Origin: Vicia villosa | Taxonomy: Eukaryota > Streptophyta > Magnoliopsida > Fabales > Fabaceae | Direction: 5' to 3' | NCBI RefSeq assembly: GCF_029867415.1 | Contig: NC_081183.1 | Coordinates: 141,995,097-142,059,096 of the forward strand | DNA: 64,000 bases | Shown: positions 30,923-42,497 of the stretch, piece by piece | Layout: each line of letters opens with the position of its first letter | How positions within the stretch are numbered: position 1 is the first letter of the stretch | The notes under the pieces: generated by a model | What the model saw: the letters and a program-made list of their open reading frames with translations, nothing else | Databases searched by the model: none | Told to the model about the DNA's origin: nothing | Made by a program: the position numbers and the translations under genes

Positions 30923-32958
30923 AAAGGACCTTTTAATTTCTCCTTCTTGCCGCATTTTCTCAACACAGCTTCTTTCTCCAAACCTTCTAATTTCTCAATC
31001 ATGACCTTTTCACCTCCCTCAAAAACCACCCCCAAAGCTTCCATGTTCGACCAAATCTTGGAGCCCGCTTCACTATCCAAATTCCCCCATAACCTTTTGT
31101 TATTTCTGTTAATTTCCAACATATCAAATTGACTATGCATGGAAAAACACTCACTGCCACCTTCCCTGATACATGGCTCAGACAAAACAACAAAATCATT
31201 ACTGAGAGGTTTGGAAACACCAACATTCCCAACAGAACTGGATCCCAAATTCTTCAATATCTTTACCCCTTCTAATTTTAAATTCTGTCCTCTAAAATTT
31301 GAGATAGAACACATAGACTTTTTATGTAAAGAACCCCCGAAATCAACCAAGTTGCGGTATAAAATTCTGTTTGTTCGTCGTTTTTTCTTAAATTTCGCAG
31401 AGTTAATAGCCTTGTCAAAAGAGATAATATTCTGGTGCAATTTACTAGCTGAACCAATCCTGTCCCTCTCTAAACAACACCCCTCCGTATCCTTTTCCAC
31501 CACCTGTTTCGACTCCCGAACCCCCGATACTAGCGGACTTTCTTTGACAAAAGAAAGAGCAGAATCAGCAAAGGCAACATCAACAGATTTCCCCTTGCCC
31601 TCCGTCAGAATCTTCACCTGCATATCAACATTACAACCGGACAACATCTCACATGATTCCACACAATCTTCCAGAATCTTGACCTGCGAATTACCACTCC
31701 CACCGCTTGGCTGTATGCTAACACTGTGGTCCAAAGCTCCTACCTTAGAACCAGCCGTCTCAGCGGAAACAGAAAATTCCTCTATAGAGTCTTCGTCTTC
31801 AAACAAATTTCTCAAAGAGGCAGACTCAGATTGATCGAATTCAGAACTAGATAAAATAGATTCCGAGTTACCTGAGTCCTCTAGGGGCCTGTCAGTCTCT
31901 TCCCGAATCAAAAGTTGTTGCAAAAAGCCATCAACCTCAACCGAATACAAACCCTGTATAGATTGCAACAGAGGGATTTCCACCAACATCCTTGCTACAT
32001 CAAAAAATTGCCCTTCACTTGTCCTTTTATCAATACAAATAAACCTCCCCAATTGATTGGCCAGTTTAGAAAAGAACTCCGGACACCAAGCTGTAACAGG
32101 AACACCAAAAATCTTTAGCCAAACCGTTCTATTGCTGTCACAAGTACCTACCTCCCATCTTCTCACATCTTCAAAACAATTCGTCCACCATGATTCCCTT
32201 TCGCGAATGAGCTGATCAATAATCCCTTCTACAGATTCTTCCATCAAACAAAGAGAACTGCCCAATGGAGTGATCGTGACGTTGTAATAGCCTTCCATCT
32301 CCATCTTGGTTTGCAAGCTATAAGATGAGCCCACAATCGACACTTTCCCCACATAAGCCTTTTGGAAACGCTGAGTTACCTCTACCGGGGAGTTGAATAC
32401 CAGAACACACTTCTTCTCTTTATCTACCTCCTCTTTGCCCTTGTTGTTGACCACTTCCACGAAAGAGCGATTCCATCTAGAAAAGTTATTATCACGCCCC
32501 ATATGTACCCTCCTATCGGTTGCAGCTGTTGCACAATGAGGCACAACATTGGCCAAACCAGAATTCCTACCATGAAACTTCCCTTGATTCCGTTCAAACC
32601 TCGGCAAATTTGCGTGAATTTTCCTACCCAAGATTTGGACATTATCCACCTCTATCGCCAAACGCCTCGCATCTACAACATCCTTGAATCTCGCAAAACC
32701 GGATCTTTTACCAGCATTGTTTCTTCTGGGAGCAACCGCAACCTCGATGACTTGACCAATGCAACCAAATAATTCAAAAAGGTCTCTTGCTTTGATGGAA
32801 TCGGGGAACTCAGAAACGTAAATCGGAGTGAGACTTCTAAACTCGGCCTCTTTCAGATAATTCCTGAATGGGAAAGAGTCCCAAACAGGTGCCAAACTCC
32901 TTAAATTTCTCCTCACCTCCTCCCAGCCATGACCGTTTTGATTAAAGCCTCTGTTCAT
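30913..32958 (-). CDS. LINE ORF1 (RRM plus DUF4283-type RNA-binding protein)
   Basis: An open frame of 681 residues from the ATG at 32958 (MNRGFNQNGHGWEEVRRNL); an in-frame ATG 17 codons upstream is possible but less like the family. Near the N-terminus an RRM fold is visible (TPIYVSEFPDSIKARDLF, then GQVIEVAVAP, then KRSGFARFKDVVDA). A DUF4283-like region follows with WWTNCFEDVRRWEVGTCD and TVWLKIFGVPVTAW. The C-terminal half is acidic and serine-rich, without an evident CCHC knuckle. Plant L1 ORF1 proteins bind the LINE RNA and are needed for retrotransposition. The stop overlaps the ORF2 ATG (ATGTTTATAG), suggesting termination-reinitiation coupling. The frame is intact although ORF2 is destroyed, which argues the disruption is recent. 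Confidence 0.8.
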   Translation of the reverse strand: MNRGFNQNGHGWEEVRRNLRSLAPVWDSFPFRNYLKEAEFRSLTPIYVSEFPDSIKARDLFELFGCIGQVIEVAVAPRRNNAGKRSGFARFKDVVDARRLAIEVDNVQILGRKIHANLPRFERNQGKFHGRNSGLANVVPHCATAATDRRVHMGRDNNFSRWNRSFVEVVNNKGKEEVDKEKKCVLVFNSPVEVTQRFQKAYVGKVSIVGSSYSLQTKMEMEGYYNVTITPLGSSLCLMEESVEGIIDQLIRERESWWTNCFEDVRRWEVGTCDSNRTVWLKIFGVPVTAWCPEFFSKLANQLGRFICIDKRTSEGQFFDVARMLVEIPLLQSIQGLYSVEVDGFLQQLLIREETDRPLEDSGNSESILSSSEFDQSESASLRNLFEDEDSIEEFSVSAETAGSKVGALDHSVSIQPSGGSGNSQVKILEDCVESCEMLSGCNVDMQVKILTEGKGKSVDVAFADSALSFVKESPLVSGVRESKQVVEKDTEGCCLERDRIGSASKLHQNIISFDKAINSAKFKKKRRTNRILYRNLVDFGGSLHKKSMCSISNFRGQNLKLEGVKILKNLGSSSVGNVGVSKPLSNDFVVLSEPCIREGGSECFSMHSQFDMLEINRNNKRLWGNLDSEAGSKIWSNMEALGVVFEGGEKVMIEKLEGLEKEAVLRKCGKKEKLKGPLCL

Positions 32959-33245
32959 GATTGAAGAGCCAACACCTCGTAAACCGAAAACCGCACACCG
33001 GAGCACCACAACCTTACAAACACGAAAAGACTCAAGCCAGCTGCGAAAACCCCACTCCAGAAGCTGCCCGGAGAAACCCTAAACAAAAGCCCCAAAAATC
33101 CCCTCGACAAGGTCTCTGTTCCTAAGAACAGGAATTTAAACCGAAGACGAAGCGATTTGGGGACCCTTGCAAGCAGTTTCCACCGAAACAGTCAACGAAA
33201 GGAAAAGGGAAAGCGGAGATCGTCGCCGGCACTCATGAGATCGTC
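32959..33245 (-). promoter_or_regulatory. Probable 5' untranslated region of the LINE
   Basis: This is GC-richer than its surroundings and lies directly upstream of ORF1 on minus. It contains a 21-bp tandem duplication (AGATCGTCGC...CACTCATG) at about 33218-33262 near its outer edge. No target duplication was identified, so the exact LINE border is uncertain. Confidence 0.45.
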
Positions 33246-33262
33246 GCTGCACTCATGAGATG

Positions 33263-34340
33263 CAAATTGCGATTATTTTTACATTCTTTTTGTCAAGAGA
33301 TAGATAAATTTCAATTTCATTTCCATTTCCATTTTACATTCTCTTTGTCAACTTATAACACCTCATAATTCTTCATACTTTTTGCTCCCCCAATTCATTT
33401 TACATTTTTTATTTTGAAGTTTAAAGTTGCATTAAAACTTTTTTTGAAGTACGATGAAGTTTGTTCTTTCTCAAATTTTAAACCTCGATTCAAGAAATAT
33501 GTAGATTTCAACTCCATTTCCATTTTACACTCCTTTTCCAAACTTTTAACACCTCTAGCTCCCATATTCATTTTACTTTTTCTATTTTGACTTTTAAAGC
33601 TGCATTGAAGTTTTTTTTAAAGTATGACAAAGCTTGCTCTCCCTCAAATTCCAGCCCCAATTCTTGAATCAATTAAATTTCAATTTCATGTCCATTTTAC
33701 ACTTCTTTTCCAAATTTTTAACACTTCTCAATTCTTCAATTCTCCGGGTTCCTCTATTCATTTTAAATTTTCTGTTTTGAAGTTTAAAGTTACATTGAAG
33801 TTTGACGAAACTTGCTAAGTTTAAAGTTAAATTGAAGTTTTTTGAAGTTTGACGAAACTTGCTCTCCTTCAAATTTCAGCCTCAATTCAAGAAAAGAATC
33901 TTTTTGTGTTAGAATTTATAAGGTTGCTTCTACTTTTATACTTATGGTTACATCTATGTTTATTGTTTCATTTTTAGGTTTTATCATGAATCAGCCCAAT
34001 CTCTTAAAAAAATATCAACAAAACAAAAATAAGTAAATAAAAAGTTTCTAAATATTATTGGAGGATTTCATTAAGATTTTTTACAATTAGTTCGACCTAA
34101 CTATCCAATAAAAAATTAGTTCGACGTAACTATTCAATTGAATTGTGTGTTCAACTTTATCAGATAGGTGTAAGAATGTGCTATACTCTACATCTTAATG
34201 TAACGGGATACAAATCACTTTTTTCAGAGACATCTTTTTCTTCAAAGTGATTAGCATTCTTAGTAAGGTTCTATCTACTCTAATATTTATTGAACTCATT
34301 TACAATCAGACTGGTTGATAAGTTGTCACACATCAACCAC
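33263..34340. repeat. AT-rich diverged repeats of about 170-200 bp
   Basis: Phrases such as TTTCCATTTTACA, TTTTAACACCTCTC, TTCATTTTACATTTT and TTTAAAGTTGCATTGAAG recur around 33320, 33520 and 33690, and once more at about 34950-35070. Units are too diverged for a consensus. No gene is seen. Confidence 0.5.
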
Positions 34341-34358
34341 CATGATCTTGAGGGAGAA

Positions 34359-34453
34359 TATTAGAGATACTAGTTAATACTACGGTAGTTCAGTAACCTT
34401 CCATCATATCAGAATTCTGTTATGATTACTATTATCCATTGAGTGTTACCCAA

Positions 34454-34508
<55 letters not shown>

Positions 34509-34585
34509 ACTACTGTAATTAAATTAAACATTTTTTCTCTCTTCTTCTTTGCTATGGATGTCATTTTCTAACGTGGTATCAAAGC
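34359..34585 (+). repeat. Copia LTR remnant flanked by both polypurine tract and primer site
   Basis: A 214-bp LTR-like segment from TATTAGAGATAC (34359; decayed TGTTAG) to TTTTCTAAC (34572). It is preceded by a purine-rich CTTGAGGGAGAA following a pol-end-like sequence, and followed by TGGTATCAAAGC (34574-34585), an initiator tRNA-Met-type primer site. An LTR with a polypurine tract on the left and a primer site on the right suggests tandem elements sharing an LTR or an unequal-recombination product. Confidence 0.5.
34456..34506. repeat. (TA)n microsatellite
   Basis: About 25 uninterrupted TA dinucleotides inside the copia LTR remnant. It is cruciform-prone and length-unstable. Confidence 0.95.
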
Positions 34586-34744
34586 AAGGTGTGACTTTAG
34601 GAATGACTTGATCCATATTGTAGAGACCATCCTTCCCAAGTGAGCCTCCTAACAGAATCAGAATTGTAGAGGAAGCCTGAAACTCAAAATATACCACACT
34701 CACAAGGTTTTTGGTAATAGCTGGGACAAGTAAGAGTTTGTTAA

Positions 34745-34900
34745 GTTTTAGGGTAGTATTAGGGTAATAAGGAGAGTTAAAAGATAAGAACCCAAGGATT
34801 TTATACTTCTCCTTATTCCTTGTTTTAGGGTAGTATTAGGGTAATAAGGAGAGTTAAAAGATAAGAACCCAAGATTTTATACTTCCCCTCATTCCTTTTA
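34745..34900. repeat. 77-bp tandem duplication
   Basis: GTTTTAGGGTAGTATTAGGG starts at 34745 and again at 34822, with near-identical continuation to CTTC(T/C)CC(T/C)TATTCC. No coding potential. Confidence 0.9.
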
Positions 34901-36285
34901 CATTTTTTTTGGTTCCCCTCAAATTTTAGCAGTCCAAATTAAAAAAAAAAGTAAATTTCAATTTCATTTTCATTTAACAATTTTTTTCAAACTTTTAACA
35001 CCTCTCAATTCTTCATTATTCCGGTTACCCTTATTCATTTTACATTTTATGTTTTGAATTTTAAAGTCAGTCATTATCAAAATACTTTAGAATAAATATT
35101 TTTGTAAATATATTTAATATAAAAAGATAATATTTATAATACATTAATATATAATTTATAAATAGGGGGCAAATTTTTATTAATTATTAATTAAATAATT
35201 TTTATATCTTTTTAAATCAATTACCAAAGAAAACGTTAAAATTTAAAAAATTACAATTCACATATTGGATGAGTATTAAGAAAAAATATTGAAATTTATT
35301 TTCAAATGAATAATATTAGAAAAAAAACTATACAAATTTGTCATGAATATAAAAAAAAAAAGTATGATATCGAATTTCTGTATTTCATTAAAATAAAAAA
35401 TAAAAAATTAGACAAACACTTATAAAATTTAATCCTAACAACTTAGTGCATGTTTTCAAAACAAAATCATGATGACCCTATGATCATTCAATTTAATCAT
35501 GTTGAAAATGTATGACAAACAATATCTTCTATTATTTATGTTTTTTGTATTTTTTTGTAGCATATAAACTTTATATTATATTTATTTAGTTAATTAAATG
35601 TATTTTCTATTTCAATTCAAACTCTACAAAATTTAACATAATAATATAGATGACAAACCCGAAGGAAAGACGAAAAATAAATTTAAAAAATATATATAGA
35701 AAAATATTTGACAATTTTAAAAAAATGATTTTATATAAAATAATAAAATATTATTTATCATTATTATATTTTTAATTTTTAAAATACTATAAAAAATATT
35801 TAAAAAATTTTTGTAAGCCTTCCAAAATCTTCTTTCAATATAAATTTTGAATTTTTTAAATTAGAAAATTTGTTATGTTAGGAATAAAAACAAATCCTCC
35901 AAAATTCTTTTTTTTTCACTCAAAATTTTTTTCTTCAAAAACTTTCCTCTCCAAACTTTTTAAATAAACTCTAATTCATTCATGAATAATGAGAGATATA
36001 ATATGTATGTTTGCATGATATATCAGTTATGTTATGTTATTGAAATTGTGATTCTAATTTAGTTAAAAAAAGAAATGTGTGACTCCAGTAATCATATTTA
36101 ATTTATGAGATCGATAAGAAATGAATTCGGAATGATTATCTAATATTAAAAATTGATTTTTAATTTAAAATTAGTTATATATCAAATATTTTTATCTTGA
36201 TATGCAAAAGGACAACCAATATAGAATTACTATTGAAAAACATGTCATTATCGCCATCGGTCAATTTTATTTTTTAATTATATCA
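34901..36285. other. AT-rich intergenic stretch, no gene seen
   Basis: A very AT-rich region with frequent homopolymers and stops in all frames. One more unit of the diverged repeat of 33263-34340 lies at 34950-35070. I see no recognisable element otherwise. Confidence 0.6.
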
Positions 36286-36421
36286 TGCTCCTTCCGTTTT
36301 TTATTATAAGTCGTTTGGGAAAAAATTGTATCATAAGTCACTTTACATTGCTAATGAATAATTAATGATATCAAAACCTCGGGTTTAGATTGGTTATGGT
36401 GCTAGTTTTTTCAAGCAAACC

Positions 36422-37709
36422 TTGAAAATTATGGGTGAAGATGTTTGTGCTGCTGTCAGATATTTCTTCAACAAAGGTAGACTCCATAGAGGCTTTAACT
36501 GCTTTGTGATTGCTCTCATTCCCAAAAATCCTGAGGCTAAAATGATCAAAGACTTTAGACCAATTTCCTGCTATACTACGATTTATAAAGTTATCTCTCG
36601 GATCCTAACTGCCAGGCTGGGTAAGGTGATAAATACTTTGATTAACAAAAACCAGACTGCCTTCATTAAAGGCCAACAATTGCACAATCATGTTCTCTTA
36701 GCTTATGAGATAATTAGAGGTTGTCATAGAGGGAGATCTGCCCCCAAATGTATGATGCAAATTGATCTTCAAAAAGCATACGATATGGTAGATTGGAGGT
36801 CTCTTGAGGCTATTCTTAAAGAGTTTGGTTTCCCCAATAAGTTCATTGGCTGGATTATGAGCACTGTCAGGACAGTCACATATGTTTTCAACATCAATGG
36901 TACCTACACTCGTGGTATGGAGGCTAAAAGAGGCATACGACAAGGGGACCCAATTTCTCCTCTTCTTTTTGTTCTCATAATGGAATATCTTACTAGAACT
37001 CTGCATCAATTAGATAACATCCCTGATTTTAACTATCACACTAGGTGTGAGAATTTGAAACTCACAAGTCTTTCTTTTGCAGATGATTTACTCCTGTTCA
37101 CTAGAGGTGATAGCAGATCTGTTGAGTTGATGCTTAAACATTTTGAGCAATTTTCTCTATCCACAGGCCTCAGAATGAATCCTAGTAAGTGCTTCATTTA
37201 TTTTGGTTCTATTGATGCTGCCACAATAGATGTTATTAAAAGGATCATTGGCTTCAAGGAGGGTTCCCTCCCCTTCAGATATTTGGGCATTCGACTCACG
37301 AGCAAGAAACTAGCTATTAAATATCATCTCCCTCTGACTGACAAAATTGTGCAGAGAATCACCCATTGGAGTGCTAGGCTTTTGACTTATGCTGGTCGGC
37401 TTCAGTTGATACAAAGTGTTCTCTTTGCAGTGGCTAACTTTTGGATGAGTTGCCTTCCTGTTCCTAAAGCTGTTCTCCAAAAGATAAATGTTGTTTGCAG
37501 AAGTTTTTTGTGGACAGGTAAGCATGAGTTATCCAGGAAATCCCCCATCTCTTGGAAAAAAGTGTGCCTTCCAAAGAAAAATTGGGGGATGAACATCCTT
37601 GATTTGGATATATGGAATAGGGTCTGTATGCTTAAGCTGTTATGGAACTTAAGCAAAAAATCTGATAATCTCTGGATCAAATGGATCCATACTTATTACT
37701 TAAAGGATG
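36422..37709 (+). pseudogene. LINE ORF2 reverse transcriptase, truncated and interrupted
   Basis: An open frame with non-LTR reverse transcriptase motifs: DFRPISCYTTIYKVISRIL, FIKGQQLHNHVLLAYE, QIDLQKAYDMVDWRSL, KRGIRQGDPISPLLF and the catalytic LSFADDLLLF. The connection domain follows (FRYLGIRLTSKKL, YAGRLQLIQSVLF). The upstream LINE sequence from 36367 already has an in-frame TAG, so the start used here is only the first available ATG. The frame is cut after YYLKDAN by the insertion at 37715 and resumes at 42498. It is unrelated in detail to the LINE at 4613-5899, so two LINE families are present. Confidence 0.9.
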
Positions 37710-37714
37710 CTAAT

Positions 37715-39020
37715 TGTTGAAGAGGTAAAGCGGCAAGCAACAAAAGTTTTGGAAATATTTATCTGGGAAATTATCGTGTCCACAGAGATTAGTGCTACTG
37801 AAATGCCGTTCGACAAGTCTCGTGTTTATGAGTTTGGGTTAAAATGAGTTTAAAGTAAATTGCGGGAATTAAACTATGAACAAGAATTTCATTATTCGGA
37901 CAATAGAGACTCTCGAGATTTGGAACTCATGTACCCGTTAAATACTTAAACTTACTACTCAGTTGAAATCGACCTAAACTACTAATCAACATCATCACGT
38001 ATCGCTCACACGGAGGTTATGTCTAACACAAAGTGAGACAACGACCGTATTACTCGCGTCGACGATCTCTCAGCACAACACGAGTAATACTGAAGCATTA
38101 AGAACCGACACTAAAGTGAATACTAAGTTCTAATCTATCTCTAGAGTTAAAACCCAATAAATGTTCTTCCTAAACCCGAATTCGAATCATCCATCTCTGC
38201 AACAATCCAAACCCACATAGAGAAAGCAATCACTAATGAAGATTTTTGATGAAAGCATTAAACAACACCATGAGCAATAAATATACATATAAACAAAGCA
38301 TACTTACAACAAAACCCCAACATAAATGGTTACAAAGAGAAGAGTAAGAGAAGAAAACCCAATTTCTCGCGGTGTTAAATACGATCCACTAAGCTCCCGA
38401 CTCCGGATCATCCATGAGCAAGCCATAAATGTTGTTTTCTAAGCTCTAATGTACAAAAAATGAAGGTGATGACTTTCGGAACAAATACCCCAAAGCATAA
38501 ACCTAAAAAAATATGATTTTCCCTATTTAACACTTTCTAAACTGCCCAGACCGCGCTTAGCGTGCAAAACCGCGCTTAGCGTGCAAAACCGCGCTTAGCG
38601 TGCTACACCAGAACTTGAAATCTTATTTTGGCCATAACTTGAGAACCGTAACTCCAATTTGCGTTCGGTTCAAAGCGTTGGAAAGCTTATTCAATGCTCT
38701 ATCTAAAAATTAATAAATATAAATAAAATTGATGATTTTTCTCATATTTGTTTTGAGCTTTATCTGCCCATGAATTGCTCAAAATCGCGCATTTGAAGCG
38801 GTGTCTTCGACACTTTATTGCTCTTGCTTCAAATACGCATTAATACCTATAAAATGAATAGAAAACTCTCAAACGGTACATAAATGCATCAAGAACTAAA
38901 ATTATCCATAATATGTACAAATCTAACAAAAACGTACGCATTCACACACAAATTGGGGAAAAAGAGACGATAAGTGTCGCAAAACTATATACACAAATAA
39001 CTACAATTTGACACTTATCA
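37715..39020 (-). repeat. 3' LTR of the tRNA-Asp-primed element
   Basis: 1306 bp. It contains three 19-bp tandem copies of the CGCGCTTAGCGTGC motif (38552-38606) against two in the other LTR, which together with small indels explains much of the length difference. Confidence 0.87.
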
Positions 39021-41184
39021 AACTCTCCCTAACTTAAACTTTTTTGTCCTCAAACAAAGGCAAATAAATCAAAGAACAAAAGTAACAAACCAAATAATAT
39101 GAATCAATAAGCTTTTAAAAACGAAAAACAAATGTATAGTTCAAACAAAAATGCACAAGTAAAGTAAACGACAACATGAAAACGAAACGAATCCTAAGTA
39201 CAAAAAACATATAAAAAATTCTAAAACAATACAATATTCACAAATGAATCACACCTAGCACACACTTCATCGGTAGATGAAAAATACAAACATGAAGGTT
39301 TAACTCTCACCCAACTTCAAGCTAACAACAATTAAATTATGCATTCATCAAAGCAAACAATGTTTAAAAGCACAAAAGCAAAAATCACAAGGACTTTGGT
39401 GTTGTAATGTGGATTGGGTAACAAGGAAGAGTCAATATCCAAAGGTAATTGAAACAAAACAATGCCTAATTCATTGGGATTGATCAATTCACAAAGTCTC
39501 AAGCACCAAATCAATCACACTTCTTCAATCTTTTTAGCACAATTGTCACACCAACACACATAACTTATTAAGCATATTTATTTGCTTTTTTCTTTTTCAA
39601 TGCTTTTTCTCTTTTTTCTTTTTCTTTTTCACATTTTTTTTCTTTTCAACCACTTATGGCTTCAACCTCAAGCAACCAACTTATGAGCAACAAAACAATA
39701 CTCTCCCTAACTTAAACACAACCACACATGGTGACAAGAACACTCCCAACACCTAAGGCAAAGAACAACCCAACCAACATATATGGTTGAGGGCTAAGTA
39801 CCAACAAACAACATTAGAATTCATGATGAACAACTCACCCATGCATAAGTTCATAGTTCAACACCAAGATGAATTCTAACTAAAAGGCTCAAAGGGATTA
39901 ACAAATGCTCACTCACTCACAAGGTGGAATACTTTTGGTTAGGTGGTTATTCTCAAAAGCAAACAAAATGCCTTGATCATTTTCATGCTTTCATAAAAAA
40001 TAACATAATTGCAAGATTAAACATAATAAAATTGAGTTAAGACAAAGATTGTTGGTCTCCCGTGCATATAGTAAACAATGGAAAGCAACCTCACAAGGGT
40101 TTAGTCCTAAAGTGATTCAAGAATGAACAAAAATTGCAAAAGAATGAATGACATGAAATTTGTATAAAAGAAGAGTCTCATGATCATGTTATGCTATAGA
40201 AAGCGATAAACGAGTACCTTACAAGCACCAACTTCAAAAACTATCATTAACATACATCCGCAAGTTGAAACAACCAAAATCAGGAAATCACATCATGCAA
40301 CTTCGAGTGATCGGGCCAAAATTTGAATCCAAACAACAAAAAAAGAATTAGAAACATAAATATTAATTACTATGCTATAAAGACCTGGTGGAAGTGGGAA
40401 AAAGGAGAAGAGCCAAGTGAAAAATAAAAAAAATTCACTGGCTCTGCAGAGCAGAGCGCGCTAAGCGCGGTTACGTGCGCTAAGCGCCTTACACCAGATG
40501 CAGAAAAACCAGTTCAGCAGACTGCACAACTAGTGTAACCTCCACTTGTCACCTACACACCTCAATTACAGAACATACAATATTTACAACATCCAAAATT
40601 CCGCAAGCTAAACACGACAAACTTGCGGAAAATAAGATTAACACAACTATTCTAACAAGTCGGGTGGAAGTGAAATAAACAAGTTGAAAAGTGAAGATTT
40701 ATGATTTAAGAACAGGTCCGAGTTCAACTTGTTTAAACAACTCCACCGAACTATCTAAACTTTACGACGAAACATAAACAAATAAAAACAAAACAGCATG
40801 CTTGTTTTATGTCGTAAGCTCGACGCCTTTATTGTGCTTAGATAGTAGCTTCATCTCTTCATGCCGTGGTGTTGTCACACCGCGCAAACCAAAGGAAAGG
40901 GTCCTAACCAAACACTTAAACAAACATTACGAATACTAGAAAATTTACAATATCACTTAAACAACATTGAAACATAACACATTTATACACACACTTGAAT
41001 ACTTTAAGAAACACATACATAGCAAGTGTGGAAACACAAAACAAGTAAAAAGAAAACAAGTATAATTTATACACAAGTATGGTAAATATAGACAAATAAA
41101 TTTACAAGTGAAAATAGACAATATGTGTGATATATACAAAACTAAAAAAAAAAACTATCGCAATGCGATCCAATAAAACACCAA
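39021..41184 (-). other. Noncoding interior of the tRNA-Asp-primed element
   Basis: A-rich on plus, with a pyrimidine block (TTTTTTCTTTTTC-like) around 39585-39650. No frame with retroviral motifs was found on either strand. A palindrome pair GCGCTAAGCGC lies at 40458-40468 and 40477-40487, 19 bp apart, the same motif as in the LTRs. Confidence 0.7.
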
Positions 41185-41202
41185 TCCCCGGCAACGGCGC
41201 CA
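41185..41202 (-). promoter_or_regulatory. Primer-binding site (tRNA-Asp type)
   Basis: The minus strand reads TGGCGCCGTTGCCGGGGA, complementary to the 3' end of plant tRNA-Asp(GUC), three bases after the 5' LTR. This fixes the element's orientation as minus. Confidence 0.88.
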
Positions 41203-41205
41203 TTT

Positions 41206-42492
41206 TGTTGAAGCGGTAAAGCGGCAAGCAACAAAAGTTTTGGAAATATTTATCCGGGAAATTATCGTGTCCACAGAGATTAGTGCTACTGAAATTCCGT
41301 TCGACAAGTCTCATGTTTATGAGTTTGGGTTAAAATGAGTTTAAAGTAAATTGCGGGAATTAAACTATGAACAAGAACAAGAATTTCATTATTCGGACAA
41401 TAGAGACTCTCGAGATTTGGAACTCATATACCCGTTAAATACTTAAACTTACTACTCAGTTGAAATCAACCTAAACTACTAATCAACATCATCACGTATC
41501 GCTCACACGGAGGTTATGTCTAACACAAAGTGAGACAACGACCGTATTACTCGCATCGACGATCTCTCAGCACAACACGAGCAGCACTGAAGCATTAAGA
41601 ACCGACACTAAAGTGAATACTAAGTTCTAATATATCTCTAGAGTTAAAACCCAATAAATGTTCTTCCTAAACCCGAATTCGAATCATCCATCTCTGCAAC
41701 AATCCAAACCCACATAGAGAAAGCAATCACTAATGTATAATGGAAGCATTAAACAACACCATGAGCAATAAATATACATATAAACAAAGCATACTTACAA
41801 CAAAACCCCAACATAAATGGTTACAAAGAGGAGAGGAAGAGAAGAAAACCCAATTTCTCGCGGTGTCAAACACGATTCGCTAAGCTTCGGACTCTGGATC
41901 ATCCATGAGCAAGCCATAAATGTTGTTTTCTAAGCTCTAATGTACAAAAAATGAAGGTGATGACTTTCGGAACAAATACCCCAAAGTATAAACCTAAAAA
42001 AATATGATTTTTCCCTATTTAACACTTTCTAAACCGCCCAGGCCGCGCTTAGCATGCAAAACCGCGCTTAGCGTGCTACACAGGAACTTGAAATCTTATT
42101 TCGGCCATAACTTGAGAACCGTAACTCCGATTTGCGTCCGGTTCGAAGCGTTGGAAAGCTTATTCAATGCTCTATCTAAAAATGAATAAATATCAATAAA
42201 TTTGATGATTTTTCTCATATTTTTTTGAGCTTTATCTGCCAATGAATTGCTCAAAATCGCTCGTTTGAAGCGGTGTCTTCGACACTTTATTGCTCTTGCT
42301 CCAAATACGCATTAATACCTACAAAATGAATAGAAAACTATCAAACGGTACATAAATGAATCAAAAACTAAAATTATCCATAATATGTACAAATCTGACA
42401 AAAATGTACGCATTCACACACAAGTTGGGGAAAAAGAGACAATAAGTGTCGCAGAACTATATACACAAATAACTACAATTTGAAACTTGTCA
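41206..42492 (-). repeat. 5' LTR of the tRNA-Asp-primed element
   Basis: 1287 bp, TG...CA ends on minus. Two tandem copies of the CGCGCTTAGC motif lie at 42043-42080, one with a substitution. Many single-base differences from the 3' LTR indicate an older insertion than the copia at 9776. Confidence 0.87.
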
Positions 42493-42497
42493 CTAAT

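Larger units (their letters stand above)
37715..42492 (-). mobile_element. Non-autonomous LTR retrotransposon (tRNA-Asp primer), no coding capacity
   Basis: Flanked by a perfect 5-bp duplication CTAAT (37710-37714, 42493-42497). The minus-strand 5' LTR is 42492-41206 (TGACAAG...TTCAACA), followed by the primer site 41202-41185 and about 2.2 kb of noncoding internal DNA. A purine tract (AAGTTAGGGAGAGTT) then precedes the 3' LTR 39020-37715. LTRs are 1287 and 1306 bp. No gag or pol similarity exists, so it must be mobilised in trans, probably by Ty3/gypsy (Athila-type) proteins as suggested by the primer site. Confidence 0.88.

Noticed and set aside
31139..31834. 231-codon plus-strand frame opposite LINE ORF1
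   Set aside because: It is antisense to a well supported RRM/DUF4283 ORF1 and has no recognisable motifs.
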